Positions 16,754 through 25,224 of a stretch of 64,000 bases of DNA are shown in pieces (the first letter of the stretch is position 1; each line of letters begins with the position of its first letter). A model generated the notes under the pieces. The model had not been told where the DNA came from. It worked only from the letters and a program-made list of their open reading frames with translations, and did no database searches. Origin of the DNA: Streptomyces sp. NBC_00443 (lineage in GTDB: Bacteria; Actinomycetota; Actinomycetes; Streptomycetales; Streptomycetaceae); the NCBI RefSeq assembly GCF_036014175.1, contig NZ_CP107917.1, positions 7,998,001-8,062,000 of the forward strand. The letters are read 5' to 3'. The translations under genes were made by a program, and so were the position numbers.

Positions 16754-17584
16754 ATGCGAAAGCTGCGCTTACTGGTGGTGCTGCTGGCCGTCCTGACCAT
16801 GCTCACCTCCACCGGGAGCAACCAGGCCGATGCGAGCGCATCCGCCGCCGCGGCAAAGAAGAAGGGCATCAGCGCCTGGAAGTTCAACGGGGTGACCGGG
16901 GCGATGGCCGACGCGAAGGTCGGCTGGTTCTACACCTGGGCCTCTGACAAGCAGAAGATCAAGCCCCCGCCCGGCGTCGAGTTCGTGCCCATGATCTGGG
17001 GTCGCGACTTCGTGACCGACGCTCATCTCGAACGGGCCGAGGCACAAGGCAGGAACCTGCTCGGATTCAACGAACCCGACCGGGCGGACCAGGCGAAGAT
17101 GTCCGTGCAGGAGGCGCTCGACCTGTGGCCCCGGCTGCAGTCGACCGGAATGCGCCTTGGAGCACCCGCGGTGGCCACCGGCGGTGACCTGGCCGGTGGC
17201 TGGCTCGACCGCTTCATGAAAGGCGCCGCCGCCCGCGGCTACCGGGTCGACTTCATTCCCCTGCATTGGTACGGCTCGGACTTCAACGCCCGAGCCGCGA
17301 CCGGTCACTTGAAGAACTACCTCCGTGCCGTGCACCAGCGCTACAAGAAGCCCATCTGGCTGACGGAATACGCGTTGATCGACTTCTCGACCGGTACTCC
17401 GAGGTATCCGACCAAGGCGCGGCAGGCCGCATTCGTGAAGATGTCGAACGCCATGCTGGAAGAACTGCCGTACGTCAAGCGGTATGCGTGGTTCACGCTG
17501 TCCACGCAGCGCGGCCATGGCACCGGCCTCTACAACGGCGCGAAGGCCAACCGCGTGGGCACCGCCTACCGCGCCGCGCGGTAA
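16754..17584 (+). CDS. Secreted GH128-type glycosidase (probable beta-1,3-glucanase)
   Basis: A 276-residue exported TIM-barrel glycosidase. The signal peptide covers about 1-31. GFNEPD (Glu107) and WLTEYAL (Glu205) at the ends of barrel strands 4 and 7 are the usual acid/base and nucleophile of this clan. FIPLHWYG lies between them. The family hydrolyses beta-1,3-glucan, matching the GH64 enzyme upstream. Leucine codon 6 is TTA (16769-16771). It follows the CAP gene by 18 bp, so the two are probably one operon, both TTA-dependent. ATG 16754 was preferred over GTG 16745 on ribosome-site spacing. Confidence 0.85.
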   Translation: MRKLRLLVVLLAVLTMLTSTGSNQADASASAAAAKKKGISAWKFNGVTGAMADAKVGWFYTWASDKQKIKPPPGVEFVPMIWGRDFVTDAHLERAEAQGRNLLGFNEPDRADQAKMSVQEALDLWPRLQSTGMRLGAPAVATGGDLAGGWLDRFMKGAAARGYRVDFIPLHWYGSDFNARAATGHLKNYLRAVHQRYKKPIWLTEYALIDFSTGTPRYPTKARQAAFVKMSNAMLEELPYVKRYAWFTLSTQRGHGTGLYNGAKANRVGTAYRAAR

Positions 17585-17638
17585 CGAGATCCCTCTCTCT
17601 CTTCATTCCCCCTCTTCTCTATTCAGGAAGGACGACAA

Positions 17639-18334
17639 ATGCGCGATCGTCAGCCCAAGGTGCGTGTCCTGGCGGTATTGGCCGCCACTGCCTCTCTCGC
17701 CGTGATGGCGGGCGCCGGCTCTTCTGCCCATGCCGACACCGGGTCCCCGGACCAGGCTCAGGCCGCCCAGGTCAGCGTGACGGAGGCGGCGGCGGAGATC
17801 CCCTGCGCCAAGTACCTCCAGAAGAAGCACACTTATCGGATGGACCCCGCGGGCCCCTCCTGGCATACGTACAGGACGGACAAGCTGGGCAGGCCGGCCC
17901 ACGCCGACATCCGGGTCGGGGCTGTGGACCGGGACCCGAAGTCCGGCATGTGCGAGACCATCGTGGGTGAGTGGGGCGGTCCCGGGCACCTGGGCGCGCG
18001 GATGATCCCCGCCGGCGTCAGAGGGGCGGGGCACCGCGCCAACGTCGTTCCGGTCACCCATTCGGCCGACAGGATCCTGAAGTCGGTGGGAAGCAAGACC
18101 CAGCAGTGCAACGCGGAATACAAGATCGTCACCCTCGGGGTCACCGCCCACTACAAGAAGAACGACAACGGAGTTGTTCCGTCCGGGTTCAGCCTTTTGC
18201 TCGAGGTGAAGAACCGCGCCATCGAATTCGGCAGGAACTCGTTCCTGGCCTTCGACAACAAGGACTACACCAAGGCCGACGAGCGCAAGCTGCTCGATTC
18301 CTTCGCCGACCAGGTGAAGGCGATGAGCTGTTAG
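17639..18334 (+). CDS. Secreted protein resembling DNA/RNA non-specific endonucleases
   Basis: A 231-residue exported protein (Sec signal ending near AHA-DT, about residue 33). The central segment YRTDKLGRPAHADI, followed by a GGPGHLGARM stretch and GHRANVVPV, follows the order of motifs in the Endonuclea_NS_2 fold: a beta hairpin with D/GH-L, then an Asn-Val-Val-Pro strand. The canonical catalytic DRGH-like motif is altered to GPGH, so activity is uncertain. AGGAAGGA lies eight bases before ATG 17639. A pyrimidine-rich leader (17587-17620) precedes it. An extracellular nuclease-like or nutrient-scavenging role is an inference. Confidence 0.55.
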   Translation: MRDRQPKVRVLAVLAATASLAVMAGAGSSAHADTGSPDQAQAAQVSVTEAAAEIPCAKYLQKKHTYRMDPAGPSWHTYRTDKLGRPAHADIRVGAVDRDPKSGMCETIVGEWGGPGHLGARMIPAGVRGAGHRANVVPVTHSADRILKSVGSKTQQCNAEYKIVTLGVTAHYKKNDNGVVPSGFSLLLEVKNRAIEFGRNSFLAFDNKDYTKADERKLLDSFADQVKAMSC

Positions 18335-18355
18335 CGACGCCAGTAGTCATGCCTG

Positions 18356-18422
18356 GACGGCGAATCCGTCGGGATACGCGATGACGGGGCCCGGCCTCCC
18401 AGTGGGGTCGGCCTTCGCCGTC
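18356..18422. terminator. Inverted repeat between convergent genes
   Basis: GACGGCGAA (18356-18364) pairs with TTCGCCGTC (18414-18422), with GC-rich inner sequence. It separates the nuclease-like gene from the convergent oxidoreductase. Confidence 0.35.
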
Positions 18423-18473
18423 GCGGTGCGGCGCCGGCGTACCCATAGCTGTGCAGTTCCGGTATCCGGACGG

Positions 18474-19379
18474 CTACTTGTCGCGCAGTCGCGTCATCAC
18501 CGGGGCGAATGCCTCCATGTACGGTTCCAGGACCGTCAGATACGAGAACCCGTACCGCTCGCGCTGGGCCAGCACCTGCGCGGTGATCTGGTCCAGGGTG
18601 CCGGTCATGACGATGGGCAGCGCCAGGGCCTGCTCCAGGGTCAGCTCCGGCACCCGGTCCAGGAGCGGCTGGATCACGGCCTCGCGGTCTCCCGTGACGG
18701 TCACCATCTGGAGGAGCAGGTTCAGCTCGGCGGGTTCCGGCCGGCGCGCAGCGAACTTCCGGTAGCGGGACACCCGTTCGTCGAGCTGCTCGGCCGTGAC
18801 GGGGAGCAGCCGCCCGGTCGAGCTCTTCGGGTCCGGGTACGCGCCCCCGAACGCCGCGATGTCGGCGTGCTCGGCGGTCAGGCGCAGCACGCGGTCTCCA
18901 TTGCCGCCGACCAGCAGCGGCACCCGCGGCTTCTGCGTCGGCTGCGGCTGGTACGACTCGTCCCCGAGCAGCCGCCCGAGCTCCTCCACCGTGCGCCGCA
19001 GATGGTCCACGCGCTCGCGAGGAGTGCCGAACGGCAGACCCGCCGTATCGTGCTCCGCCTGCACGTAACCCGCGCCCAGCCCCAGGTCCAGCCGACCGCC
19101 GGTCAGCGCGTCGGTCGTGGCCACCTCCCGGGCGAGCAGGGCCGGGTTCCAGAACCCCGCGTTGAGCACGAACGTGCCCAGGCGCGGCCGCTCGGTCGCC
19201 TCGGCCGCGGCGACCAGGGCCGGGAACGGCGCGGGCATGCCCAGATGGTCCGGGACCAGGATCACGTCGTAGCCGAGTTCCTCGGCCCGGCGGCACTTGG
19301 CGCGCCACTCGTCGGCAGGGGCGGCGGTCATCAGGTTGACGCCGAAGCGGAACGGACATGGGCCCACCGGTCGCGACAT
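18474..19379 (-). CDS. LLM-class F420-dependent oxidoreductase
   Basis: A 301-residue TIM-barrel flavin/F420 oxidoreductase of the luciferase-like monooxygenase superfamily. It shows FRFGVNL at the start, AEELGYDVILVPDHLG, LGTFVLNAGFWNPALLAREVATTDALTGGRL in outline and LGLGAGYV. These are the usual cofactor-contact strands of the TIGR03621-like F420 group. It is cytosolic; the substrate is unknown. GAGGAGAG lies just before ATG 19379. It is 46 bp downstream of an FtsX-type permease on the same strand and may share its transcript. Confidence 0.88.
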   Translation of the reverse strand: MSRPVGPCPFRFGVNLMTAAPADEWRAKCRRAEELGYDVILVPDHLGMPAPFPALVAAAEATERPRLGTFVLNAGFWNPALLAREVATTDALTGGRLDLGLGAGYVQAEHDTAGLPFGTPRERVDHLRRTVEELGRLLGDESYQPQPTQKPRVPLLVGGNGDRVLRLTAEHADIAAFGGAYPDPKSSTGRLLPVTAEQLDERVSRYRKFAARRPEPAELNLLLQMVTVTGDREAVIQPLLDRVPELTLEQALALPIVMTGTLDQITAQVLAQRERYGFSYLTVLEPYMEAFAPVMTRLRDK

Positions 19380-19425
19380 GAACTCTCCTCGGCTTCAAGG
19401 GACTTGAGCAGCTGCCGCGATTCCA

Positions 19426-21999
19426 TCACTCGTGTGCGATGGCCGCCAGAACATTCATGCGCGATGCACGCAACGCGGGCAGCAACGCCGCCACGACACC
19501 CACCACCGCCGAGCCGATCACCACCGCCACGATCGTGCCCCAGGGGATCGCCAGCGCCGTCATGCCCTGCAACGCCAGCACCTGCTGGGTGCACACACCC
19601 CACACCAGCCCCAGCGCCAGCCCGAGGACAGCGCCGAACACGGCGATCACCACCGACTCCAGGCGGATCATCCGGCGCAGCTGCCGCCGGGCCAGCCCGA
19701 TGGCCCTGAGCAGCCCGATCTCCCGGGTGCGCTCGACGACCGACAGCGCGAGGGTGTTGACCACGCCGAGCACCGCGATGATGATCGCGAGGCCGAGCAG
19801 GGCGTACACGAGGTACAGCAGCACGGCGATCTGGTTGTGCACGAGCTCCTTGTAGTCGGCGATGTCCCGGACCTGCACCTGCGGATACGGGTCCAGCGTC
19901 TTCTCCAGGCCGGCCCGCAGATCACCCGCGCTCGTGCCGGAGGCGGCGTTGACGTACACGGCCGCGTCCTGCCCGCCGGGCGCGTACTTCTGCAGTGTGG
20001 CCAGGCCGAAGAAGATCCCGCCCGGGGAGCCGAACCCGTCGGCGGACTCCTGGTCGGTGAGGGCACCCACCGTCAGCTCGGCCCGCCGCTCGCCCTGGAA
20101 CTCGACGGCGACGGTGCTGCCGACGCGTACGCCGTGGTCCTCGGCGAAGTCCTTGTCCATGGCGAGGCGCCCGTCCGCGAGGGCCGCCGCGCTGTCGCCC
20201 TGTGCGTAGGTGATGTTGGCGACCTCGTCGAGCTGCGGTTCATAGGCCGCGGCGGTCGTCTGCACGCGGTCGCCGTCCGGCAGGCGTACCGCGATCGTCG
20301 TGAACTGCGAGCGCACGACGAGGCCCACGTCCTCGGTGTCCCGGATCCGGTCGGTGATCTCCCGGGGGAACGGTACGAAGTTGCTGTTCTGCACCACGAA
20401 GTCGGCGCCCAGCGTCTTGTCGATCTGCTCGTCGAACGACTTGGTCATCGAGGCGCTCGCCACCGACATCCCGCCGACCAGCGCGAGGCCGACCATCAGG
20501 GCGGCGGCCGTGGCGCCGGTGCGGCGTGGATTGCGCAGGGCGTTGCGCTGGCTCATCCGGCCGATCGAGCCGAACAGTGCGGGGAAGGCCCCGCCGAGGA
20601 CCCGGATCACCGGCCGTACGAGCAGCGGGCCGGCGATCACGGTCGCGATGAGCGTGAGGATCACGCCGAGGCCCAGCAGGGACGCCGCCGTCGATGTCTT
20701 CGACGACACGACACAGCCCACGAGCGCCGCCGCCCCGGCCGCCCCGACCACCGCGCCCACGACCGCCCGCAGCCGCAGCGGCCGTCCGATGTCGGCGATC
20801 TCGGCGTCCGCGAGGGCCGCCATCGGCGAGACGCCCGCCGCGCGCCGGGCCGGCAGGTAGGCCGCGACGAAGGTGACACCGAGGCCGACGACGTACGCGA
20901 CCACCGGCGTCCCCCAGCCGATGACCATCTCGGCGGCCCTGATGTTCATGCCCAGCAGGCCCATCAGCTCGATGAGCGCGACGGCCAGCCCGATGCCGGC
21001 CGCGAGGCCCAGCGTCGAGCCGACCAGGCCGAGCAGCAGCGCCTCGGCGAGGACCGAGCGCCGCACCTGGCGCCGGTCCGCGCCGAGGGCCCGCAGGAGG
21101 CCCAGCTCGCGGGTGCGCTGGGCGATCAGCATGGAGAAGGTGTTGACGATCAGGAAGACGCCGACGAGTACGGCGATCCCGGCGAAGCCGAGCATGACGT
21201 ACTTGATGATGTCGAGGAACCCGCCCAGCTGTTCGACATCCGACTCGGCCTGCTCGTCGGCGGTGCGCAGCTCGTAGGGGCCGGTGTCGCCGCCGAGCGC
21301 CTCGGCCACCCGCCGCTTGAGGTCCGCGTCGCTGACGCCCTCGGCCGCGTCGAGCGAGATGCTGGTGGCCGCCTTCGGGTCGCCGAGGAGCTTCGTCTGC
21401 GCGGCCTCGGTGTCGAAGAAGACCAGTGCGGCGCCGGGATTGGTGGTGGTGAAGGTCGCGATGCCGACGACCTCGACCGGGAAGGAGCCCTCCTGCCCGA
21501 TGACCGTCAGACGGTCGCCGATGTGTACGTCCTTGCTGTCGGCGGTCTCCGCGTCGATCAGCACCTGCGCGTCGCCCTTGGGGGCGTGCCCGGAGGTGAG
21601 CTCCACGGGGCTGCGCTCGGTCGGGTTCCAGGCGGTGCCGAGGGTCGGGGCGCCGGTGGTCGGGCCCACCGACTCGCGGTTCTTGTCGGCGACGGTGAGG
21701 CCCTCGACATCCACGTCCGGGCGTGCCGCCGCGGCGCCGTCGACCTGGGCCAGCCGGTCGGCGAGCGAGGCCGGCAGGGTCAGGGTCTGCCCGGAGGGGA
21801 TCGTCTCGTCGAAGGTCTCCTTCGGGGTGACGGTGACGTCGGCGGCGGTCGAGGCGAACAGCCGGTCGAAGGTGCGGCTGACGGTGTCCGAGAAGATCAG
21901 GCTGCCCGCGACGAACGCGACGGACAGGATCACCGCCAGGGCGGAGAGCAGCAGCCGCCCCTTGTGGGCGAGGAAGCTCCTGAGCGTCGCCTTGAGCAC
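19426..21999 (-). CDS. ABC transporter permease (FtsX/MacB type, duplicated)
   Basis: An 857-residue inner-membrane permease with two FtsX modules. TM1 lies near 15-40, followed by a large extracytoplasmic MacB_PCD domain and three TMs (about 265-400). A short TM pair and a second extracytoplasmic domain come next, then three C-terminal TMs (about 735-850). The repeated RTRELGLLRALG/RTREIGLLRAIG motifs, just after a TM in each module, contact the ATPase. Such systems move lipoproteins, peptides or drugs out of the membrane. GTG start 21999 lies four bases after the ATPase stop, so the two genes form one unit. Confidence 0.93.
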   Translation of the reverse strand: MLKATLRSFLAHKGRLLLSALAVILSVAFVAGSLIFSDTVSRTFDRLFASTAADVTVTPKETFDETIPSGQTLTLPASLADRLAQVDGAAAARPDVDVEGLTVADKNRESVGPTTGAPTLGTAWNPTERSPVELTSGHAPKGDAQVLIDAETADSKDVHIGDRLTVIGQEGSFPVEVVGIATFTTTNPGAALVFFDTEAAQTKLLGDPKAATSISLDAAEGVSDADLKRRVAEALGGDTGPYELRTADEQAESDVEQLGGFLDIIKYVMLGFAGIAVLVGVFLIVNTFSMLIAQRTRELGLLRALGADRRQVRRSVLAEALLLGLVGSTLGLAAGIGLAVALIELMGLLGMNIRAAEMVIGWGTPVVAYVVGLGVTFVAAYLPARRAAGVSPMAALADAEIADIGRPLRLRAVVGAVVGAAGAAALVGCVVSSKTSTAASLLGLGVILTLIATVIAGPLLVRPVIRVLGGAFPALFGSIGRMSQRNALRNPRRTGATAAALMVGLALVGGMSVASASMTKSFDEQIDKTLGADFVVQNSNFVPFPREITDRIRDTEDVGLVVRSQFTTIAVRLPDGDRVQTTAAAYEPQLDEVANITYAQGDSAAALADGRLAMDKDFAEDHGVRVGSTVAVEFQGERRAELTVGALTDQESADGFGSPGGIFFGLATLQKYAPGGQDAAVYVNAASGTSAGDLRAGLEKTLDPYPQVQVRDIADYKELVHNQIAVLLYLVYALLGLAIIIAVLGVVNTLALSVVERTREIGLLRAIGLARRQLRRMIRLESVVIAVFGAVLGLALGLVWGVCTQQVLALQGMTALAIPWGTIVAVVIGSAVVGVVAALLPALRASRMNVLAAIAHE

Positions 22000-22003
22000 C
22001 GGG

Positions 22004-22885
22004 TCAGCGCTCCTCGGGCGGGGCGGGCCACTCGGTCGGCGCGGGCGAGGCGGACGACGGCCGGTCGTCCGGTACCGCCCCCGGCGCCGGGCCGCCGCCG
22101 TCGAACGGGCCGCGGGTCACGTCGAAACGCTTCAAGCGCTCCAGTACGGCATCCGCCGTCGGCCGTTCCATCTCGTCGACGATCCGCCCGTCGCCCAGGA
22201 AGAGCACCAGGTCGGAGTGGGCGGCGGCGCCCGGGTCGTGGGTGACCATCACGACGGTCTGCCCCAGCTGGTCGACGGCCTCGCGCAGGAAGCCGAGCAC
22301 CTCCAGGCCTGCTCGCGAGTCGAGGTTGCCGGTCGGCTCGTCCGCGAAGATCAGCTCAGGCCGGGAGGCCAGAGCGCGGGCGCAGGCGACGCGTTGCTGC
22401 TGGCCGCCGGAGAGCTGGGACGGCCGGTGTTTGAGGCGGTCCCGCAGCCCGAGGGTGTCGATGACCTGGTCCAGCCACTTCTCGTCGGGCTTCTTGCCCG
22501 CGATGTCCATGGGCAGGGTGATGTTCTCGGCCGCGTTCAGGGTCGGGATCAGGTTGAACGACTGGAACATGAACCCGATCCGGTCCCGCCGCAGCCGGGT
22601 CAGCTCCCGGTCCTTCAGCCCGGTGATCTCGGTGTCGCCGAGCCACACCTGCCCCGCCGAGACGTTGTCGAGGCCCGCCAGACAGTGCATCAGCGTGGAC
22701 TTCCCGGAACCCGACGGCCCCATGACGGCGGTGAAGCGCCCGCGCGCGATGTTCACGTCCACCGAGTCGAGGGCGAGCACCGCGGTCTCACCCGAGCCGT
22801 ACGCCTTGGTCAGACCGCGCGCGCGGGCCGCGATGCCGGCGGCCGGCGCGGGGCCCGGGACGTACTGGGCAGCTGCTGTGGACAA
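22004..22885 (-). CDS. ABC transporter ATP-binding protein (LolD/MacB type)
   Basis: A 293-residue cytosolic ATPase for the neighbouring permease. Walker A GPSGSGKST is at 56-64, the Q-loop in MFQSFNL, the signature LSGGQQQRV, Walker B LIFADEPTGNLD, and the H-loop in VMVTHD. The frame stays open upstream to 23038, but TTG 22885, right behind GAGGAGG, gives the expected short N-terminus (MSTAAAQYV). An acidic Pro-rich tail follows the ATPase fold. Confidence 0.93.
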   Translation of the reverse strand: MSTAAAQYVPGPAPAAGIAARARGLTKAYGSGETAVLALDSVDVNIARGRFTAVMGPSGSGKSTLMHCLAGLDNVSAGQVWLGDTEITGLKDRELTRLRRDRIGFMFQSFNLIPTLNAAENITLPMDIAGKKPDEKWLDQVIDTLGLRDRLKHRPSQLSGGQQQRVACARALASRPELIFADEPTGNLDSRAGLEVLGFLREAVDQLGQTVVMVTHDPGAAAHSDLVLFLGDGRIVDEMERPTADAVLERLKRFDVTRGPFDGGGPAPGAVPDDRPSSASPAPTEWPAPPEER

Positions 22886-23091
22886 GACCGCCTCCTCACG
22901 GAACGGACGGGACGACTCGACGGAACGACTCGTCGTCACCGCCGAGACTAATGTGATCCACCACACACCTGGTATCCCCCCGAGGTCCCGGTCCGTCTCC
23001 GTCCCAGGTCGGGTCCCTGATATCGGTGTAAGGGACACCCGCTGATCCCGGGCGACCCCTTGGTCTCCGGCCGGTCTCCCGGGGTGGACCC

Positions 23092-23120
23092 TTGCCGTGC
23101 TAGCGCGATCGCGCTAGCTT
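23092..23120 (+). promoter_or_regulatory. Leaderless promoter with a palindromic operator in the spacer
   Basis: TTGCCG (23092-23097), a 17-bp spacer and TAGCTT (23115-23120) place the transcription start at 23127, the A of the antitoxin-like ATG. The perfect 20-bp palindrome at 23099-23118 (GCTAGCGCGAT and its complement) fills the spacer and overlaps the -10. This is ideal for autorepression by a ribbon-helix-helix dimer pair. Confidence 0.7.
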
Positions 23121-23126
23121 CGAAGT

Positions 23127-23366
23127 ATGGCGAAGACCCAGTTGAACGTGAGAGTGGACGAGGGCACGGCCCGCGCCGCCCGCGAACGCGCGCTGGCCCG
23201 AGGTGTGAGCGTCAACCGCTACATCGAGGAGCTGGTCATGCAGGACACCGGCGAGGTCGGCAACACGTTCGTGGAGGCCGCCGCCGACTTCATGAAGCAG
23301 TACGAGTCCGTGTTCGCCGAGGAATTCGGCGCGGACCGTGAGGGCACGCGCGAAGGTCGCCACTGA
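23127..23366 (+). CDS. Ribbon-helix-helix antitoxin-like protein
   Basis: A 79-residue protein. Residues 1-40 form an Arc/MetJ-type ribbon-helix-helix (AKTQLNVRVDEGTARAARE, then RGVSVNRYIEELV). The acidic C-terminus (FVEAAADFMKQYESVFAEEF) would contact a partner. The family represses its own promoter and neutralises a toxin. There is no ribosome site: the predicted transcript starts at the ATG. The stop at 23364-23366 lies at the start of the Fic-like gene, so the two are co-expressed. Confidence 0.82.
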   Translation: MAKTQLNVRVDEGTARAARERALARGVSVNRYIEELVMQDTGEVGNTFVEAAADFMKQYESVFAEEFGADREGTREGRH

Positions 23367-23370
23367 TCCG

Positions 23371-23745
23371 TTGAGCCATCTGAACATCGACCTCGCCTGG
23401 CTGCTGATGCTCGCCGAACAGAACACGCCGGGGGACCCCCAGGTCACCGACTGGGGAGCCCTCGTCGCGGCCGTCGCACGCCATGAGGCCGAGATATTCG
23501 ACGTCCCTGTCTACGACAGCCCGCAGACCCGAGCCGCATCCCTGCTCCAGCTCCTCATCCACGTCCCCGCGTTGGAGCGCTCCAACGCCCTGTTCGCCTC
23601 CGCCGTCGCCTACGCCTATCTCGTCGCCAGCGGCCTCAAGGTCGTCACCTCGCCCGAACAGGTGCGCGACCTGGCGCGGCTGGTGAAGAGCGGAGAGGCC
23701 ACGGTGCACGACATCGCGCGGGAACTCCGGCAGTGGAGCCTGTGA
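23371..23745 (+). CDS. Fic/Doc-like toxin component with a degenerate active-site motif
   Basis: About 124 residues (TTG 23371, MSHLNIDLAWLL; a longer GTG start at 23338 is also in frame). The layout resembles actinobacterial Fic/Doc toxins paired with RHH antitoxins: an N-terminal helix with LNIDLAWLLMLAEQ, then a central helix pair around IHVPALERSNALFASAVAYAYLV. The canonical HxFx(D/E)GN(G/K)R loop is not intact: the His and Asn survive but the Gly and Arg/Lys do not. AMP- or phospho-transferase activity is therefore doubtful. It ends directly against the convergent methyltransferase. Confidence 0.65.
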   Translation: MSHLNIDLAWLLMLAEQNTPGDPQVTDWGALVAAVARHEAEIFDVPVYDSPQTRAASLLQLLIHVPALERSNALFASAVAYAYLVASGLKVVTSPEQVRDLARLVKSGEATVHDIARELRQWSL

Positions 23746-24441
23746 CTACTCGCTGATCGGCGGACGCCACGCCGTCCCGAGAGCGCAGTACGACGAGGGC
23801 AGCGTCGGCCCCTGCTCCGGCATCATCACCCGCCGGACGGGGCCGAGTTCGAAGCCTGCCCCGCGCAGCGCCCCGACCGGGTCGCGGGAGACATGGCAGC
23901 CACCGCTCACCAGCGGCCACACCGTCCGGTCCAGGGCGCGCTGGGTGAGGAGCATGGCGCGCCCGCCGCCCCGGCCGTGCTCGAAGAACCGCACGACACC
24001 GCCGGGCCGCAGCACTCGCCGTACCTCACCGAGCGCCCGCGGCACGTCCCGCACGCTGCACAGCACCAGCGAGAGCACCACGGCGTCGAAGGCCTCGCTC
24101 TTGACCGGCAGCGCCTCCGCCGCGCCCGGCACGACGTCGACGGGCACGCCCGCGCGCAGCGCCGACTCCACCGCCAACTGCCGCAGCAGGCGCTCCGGTT
24201 CGATGGCGACGACTTCCGATACGGCACTCGGATAGTGGGCGAAGTTCAGGCCGTTGCCCGCGCCGATCTCGATCACCCGGCCGGACAGCCCGGCCAGCAG
24301 CCGTTCGCGGACGCCGCCCATGCCCATCCGGGTCTCGGCGCTGACGCTGGTCCGGGCGTAGAAGCGGGCGAACAGCGGGTGGTGCACGGCATCCCGTGGC
24401 ACCTTGCCGGAGGCGGCGGACCGTGGGGACCGTAGGGCCAT
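23746..24441 (-). CDS. Class I SAM-dependent methyltransferase
   Basis: A 231-residue cytosolic Rossmann methyltransferase. Motif I is VIEIGAGNGLNF (about 56-67), the acidic residue of motif II is in AIEPE, and motif IV/post-I is AFDAVVLSLVLCSV, followed by LRPGGVVRFFEHG. It resembles the Methyltransf_11 ubiquinone/menaquinone-like group; the acceptor is unknown. ATG 24441 with GGGAGG upstream. Its stop abuts the stop of the Fic-like gene on the other strand with no spacer. Confidence 0.88.
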   Translation of the reverse strand: MALRSPRSAASGKVPRDAVHHPLFARFYARTSVSAETRMGMGGVRERLLAGLSGRVIEIGAGNGLNFAHYPSAVSEVVAIEPERLLRQLAVESALRAGVPVDVVPGAAEALPVKSEAFDAVVLSLVLCSVRDVPRALGEVRRVLRPGGVVRFFEHGRGGGRAMLLTQRALDRTVWPLVSGGCHVSRDPVGALRGAGFELGPVRRVMMPEQGPTLPSSYCALGTAWRPPISE

Positions 24442-24537
24442 GGGGACCTCCCGGGCGGGACGGGGTTCACCCTGATTGTCCCCCGTACGGGGCCGACGCA
24501 CCCCCCGCCGTTGCGGTGGCTGCCGTTCCGGACCGGC

Positions 24538-25224
24538 TCAGCCGATGAAGTCCCGGACCTGCTCGTACACGCCGTGGTCGTTGTTCATGTCGGTGTGCGA
24601 GACACAGCCGACCTCGACGTTGGTCGCGCCGCTCAGGATCGCCGTGGTGTCGGGCGTGAGCGCGTCGTCGCAGTTCGACCAGTAGCTGGCGTACGACACG
24701 CCGCCCGGGGTCTCGTCGCCGGAGTTCAGGGCGGTCAGGAACGAGCTGCCGGTGTTCATCTCCGCGCAGGAGGTGTACAGCCACGCGCACCACGAGGCGG
24801 TGGACGTGCCGTGGTTCACGCCGGCGGTGGAGACGAAGTCGTCGACGTAAGACGTACCGCCGAGGTTCTTGAGGTAGTAGCGGGAGCTGAGCGCGCCCAG
24901 CGAGTGGACGACCAGGTCGACCTTCGAGGCGCCGGTGCGGGCGAGCACGTTTCTGATCTCGGTCGCGAGCTGCTGGGCGGTGGTGGCGTTGGACTGGGCC
25001 CAGTCGTACGACCAGGCGTCCAGCTCGGCGGCCGGGTAGCCGTCGGCCTTGAAGTAACCGGCCCAGTCGTCCCAGCTGCTCGCCGAGCTGCTCAGGCCGT
25101 GCACGAAGACGACGGGGTCGTGGGTCGCGGCGTGCGCGGTTGTGGGGGAGAGGGACAGTGACAGAAGGAGCGATGCGGCCAAGGCCGAGGCGGCCGTGGC
25201 GATGCGACGCGTGTGGCGCTGCAT
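24538..25224 (-). CDS. Secreted lipase/esterase (alpha/beta hydrolase, Lipase_2 type)
   Basis: A 228-residue exported hydrolase. The signal peptide covers 1-32 (AHA-AT). VVFVHGLSSSASSW gives the oxyanion loop and VVHSLGA the nucleophile elbow (Ser in HSLG). The acid residue and the catalytic His, near NDHG close to the C-terminus, complete a triad. Cysteines in SWCAWLYTSC, SNCDDAL and VGCVSH can form disulfides. It resembles small Streptomyces triacylglycerol lipases. It is transcribed leftward, with the methyltransferase 96 bp downstream. Confidence 0.88.
   Translation of the reverse strand: MQRHTRRIATAASALAASLLLSLSLSPTTAHAATHDPVVFVHGLSSSASSWDDWAGYFKADGYPAAELDAWSYDWAQSNATTAQQLATEIRNVLARTGASKVDLVVHSLGALSSRYYLKNLGGTSYVDDFVSTAGVNHGTSTASWCAWLYTSCAEMNTGSSFLTALNSGDETPGGVSYASYWSNCDDALTPDTTAILSGATNVEVGCVSHTDMNNDHGVYEQVRDFIG

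Noticed and set aside
19432..22245. A 937-codon open frame on the plus strand
   Set aside because: It is antisense to the FtsX permease and ATPase genes, is rich in Arg/His/Gly and has no domain. High GC keeps such shadow frames open.
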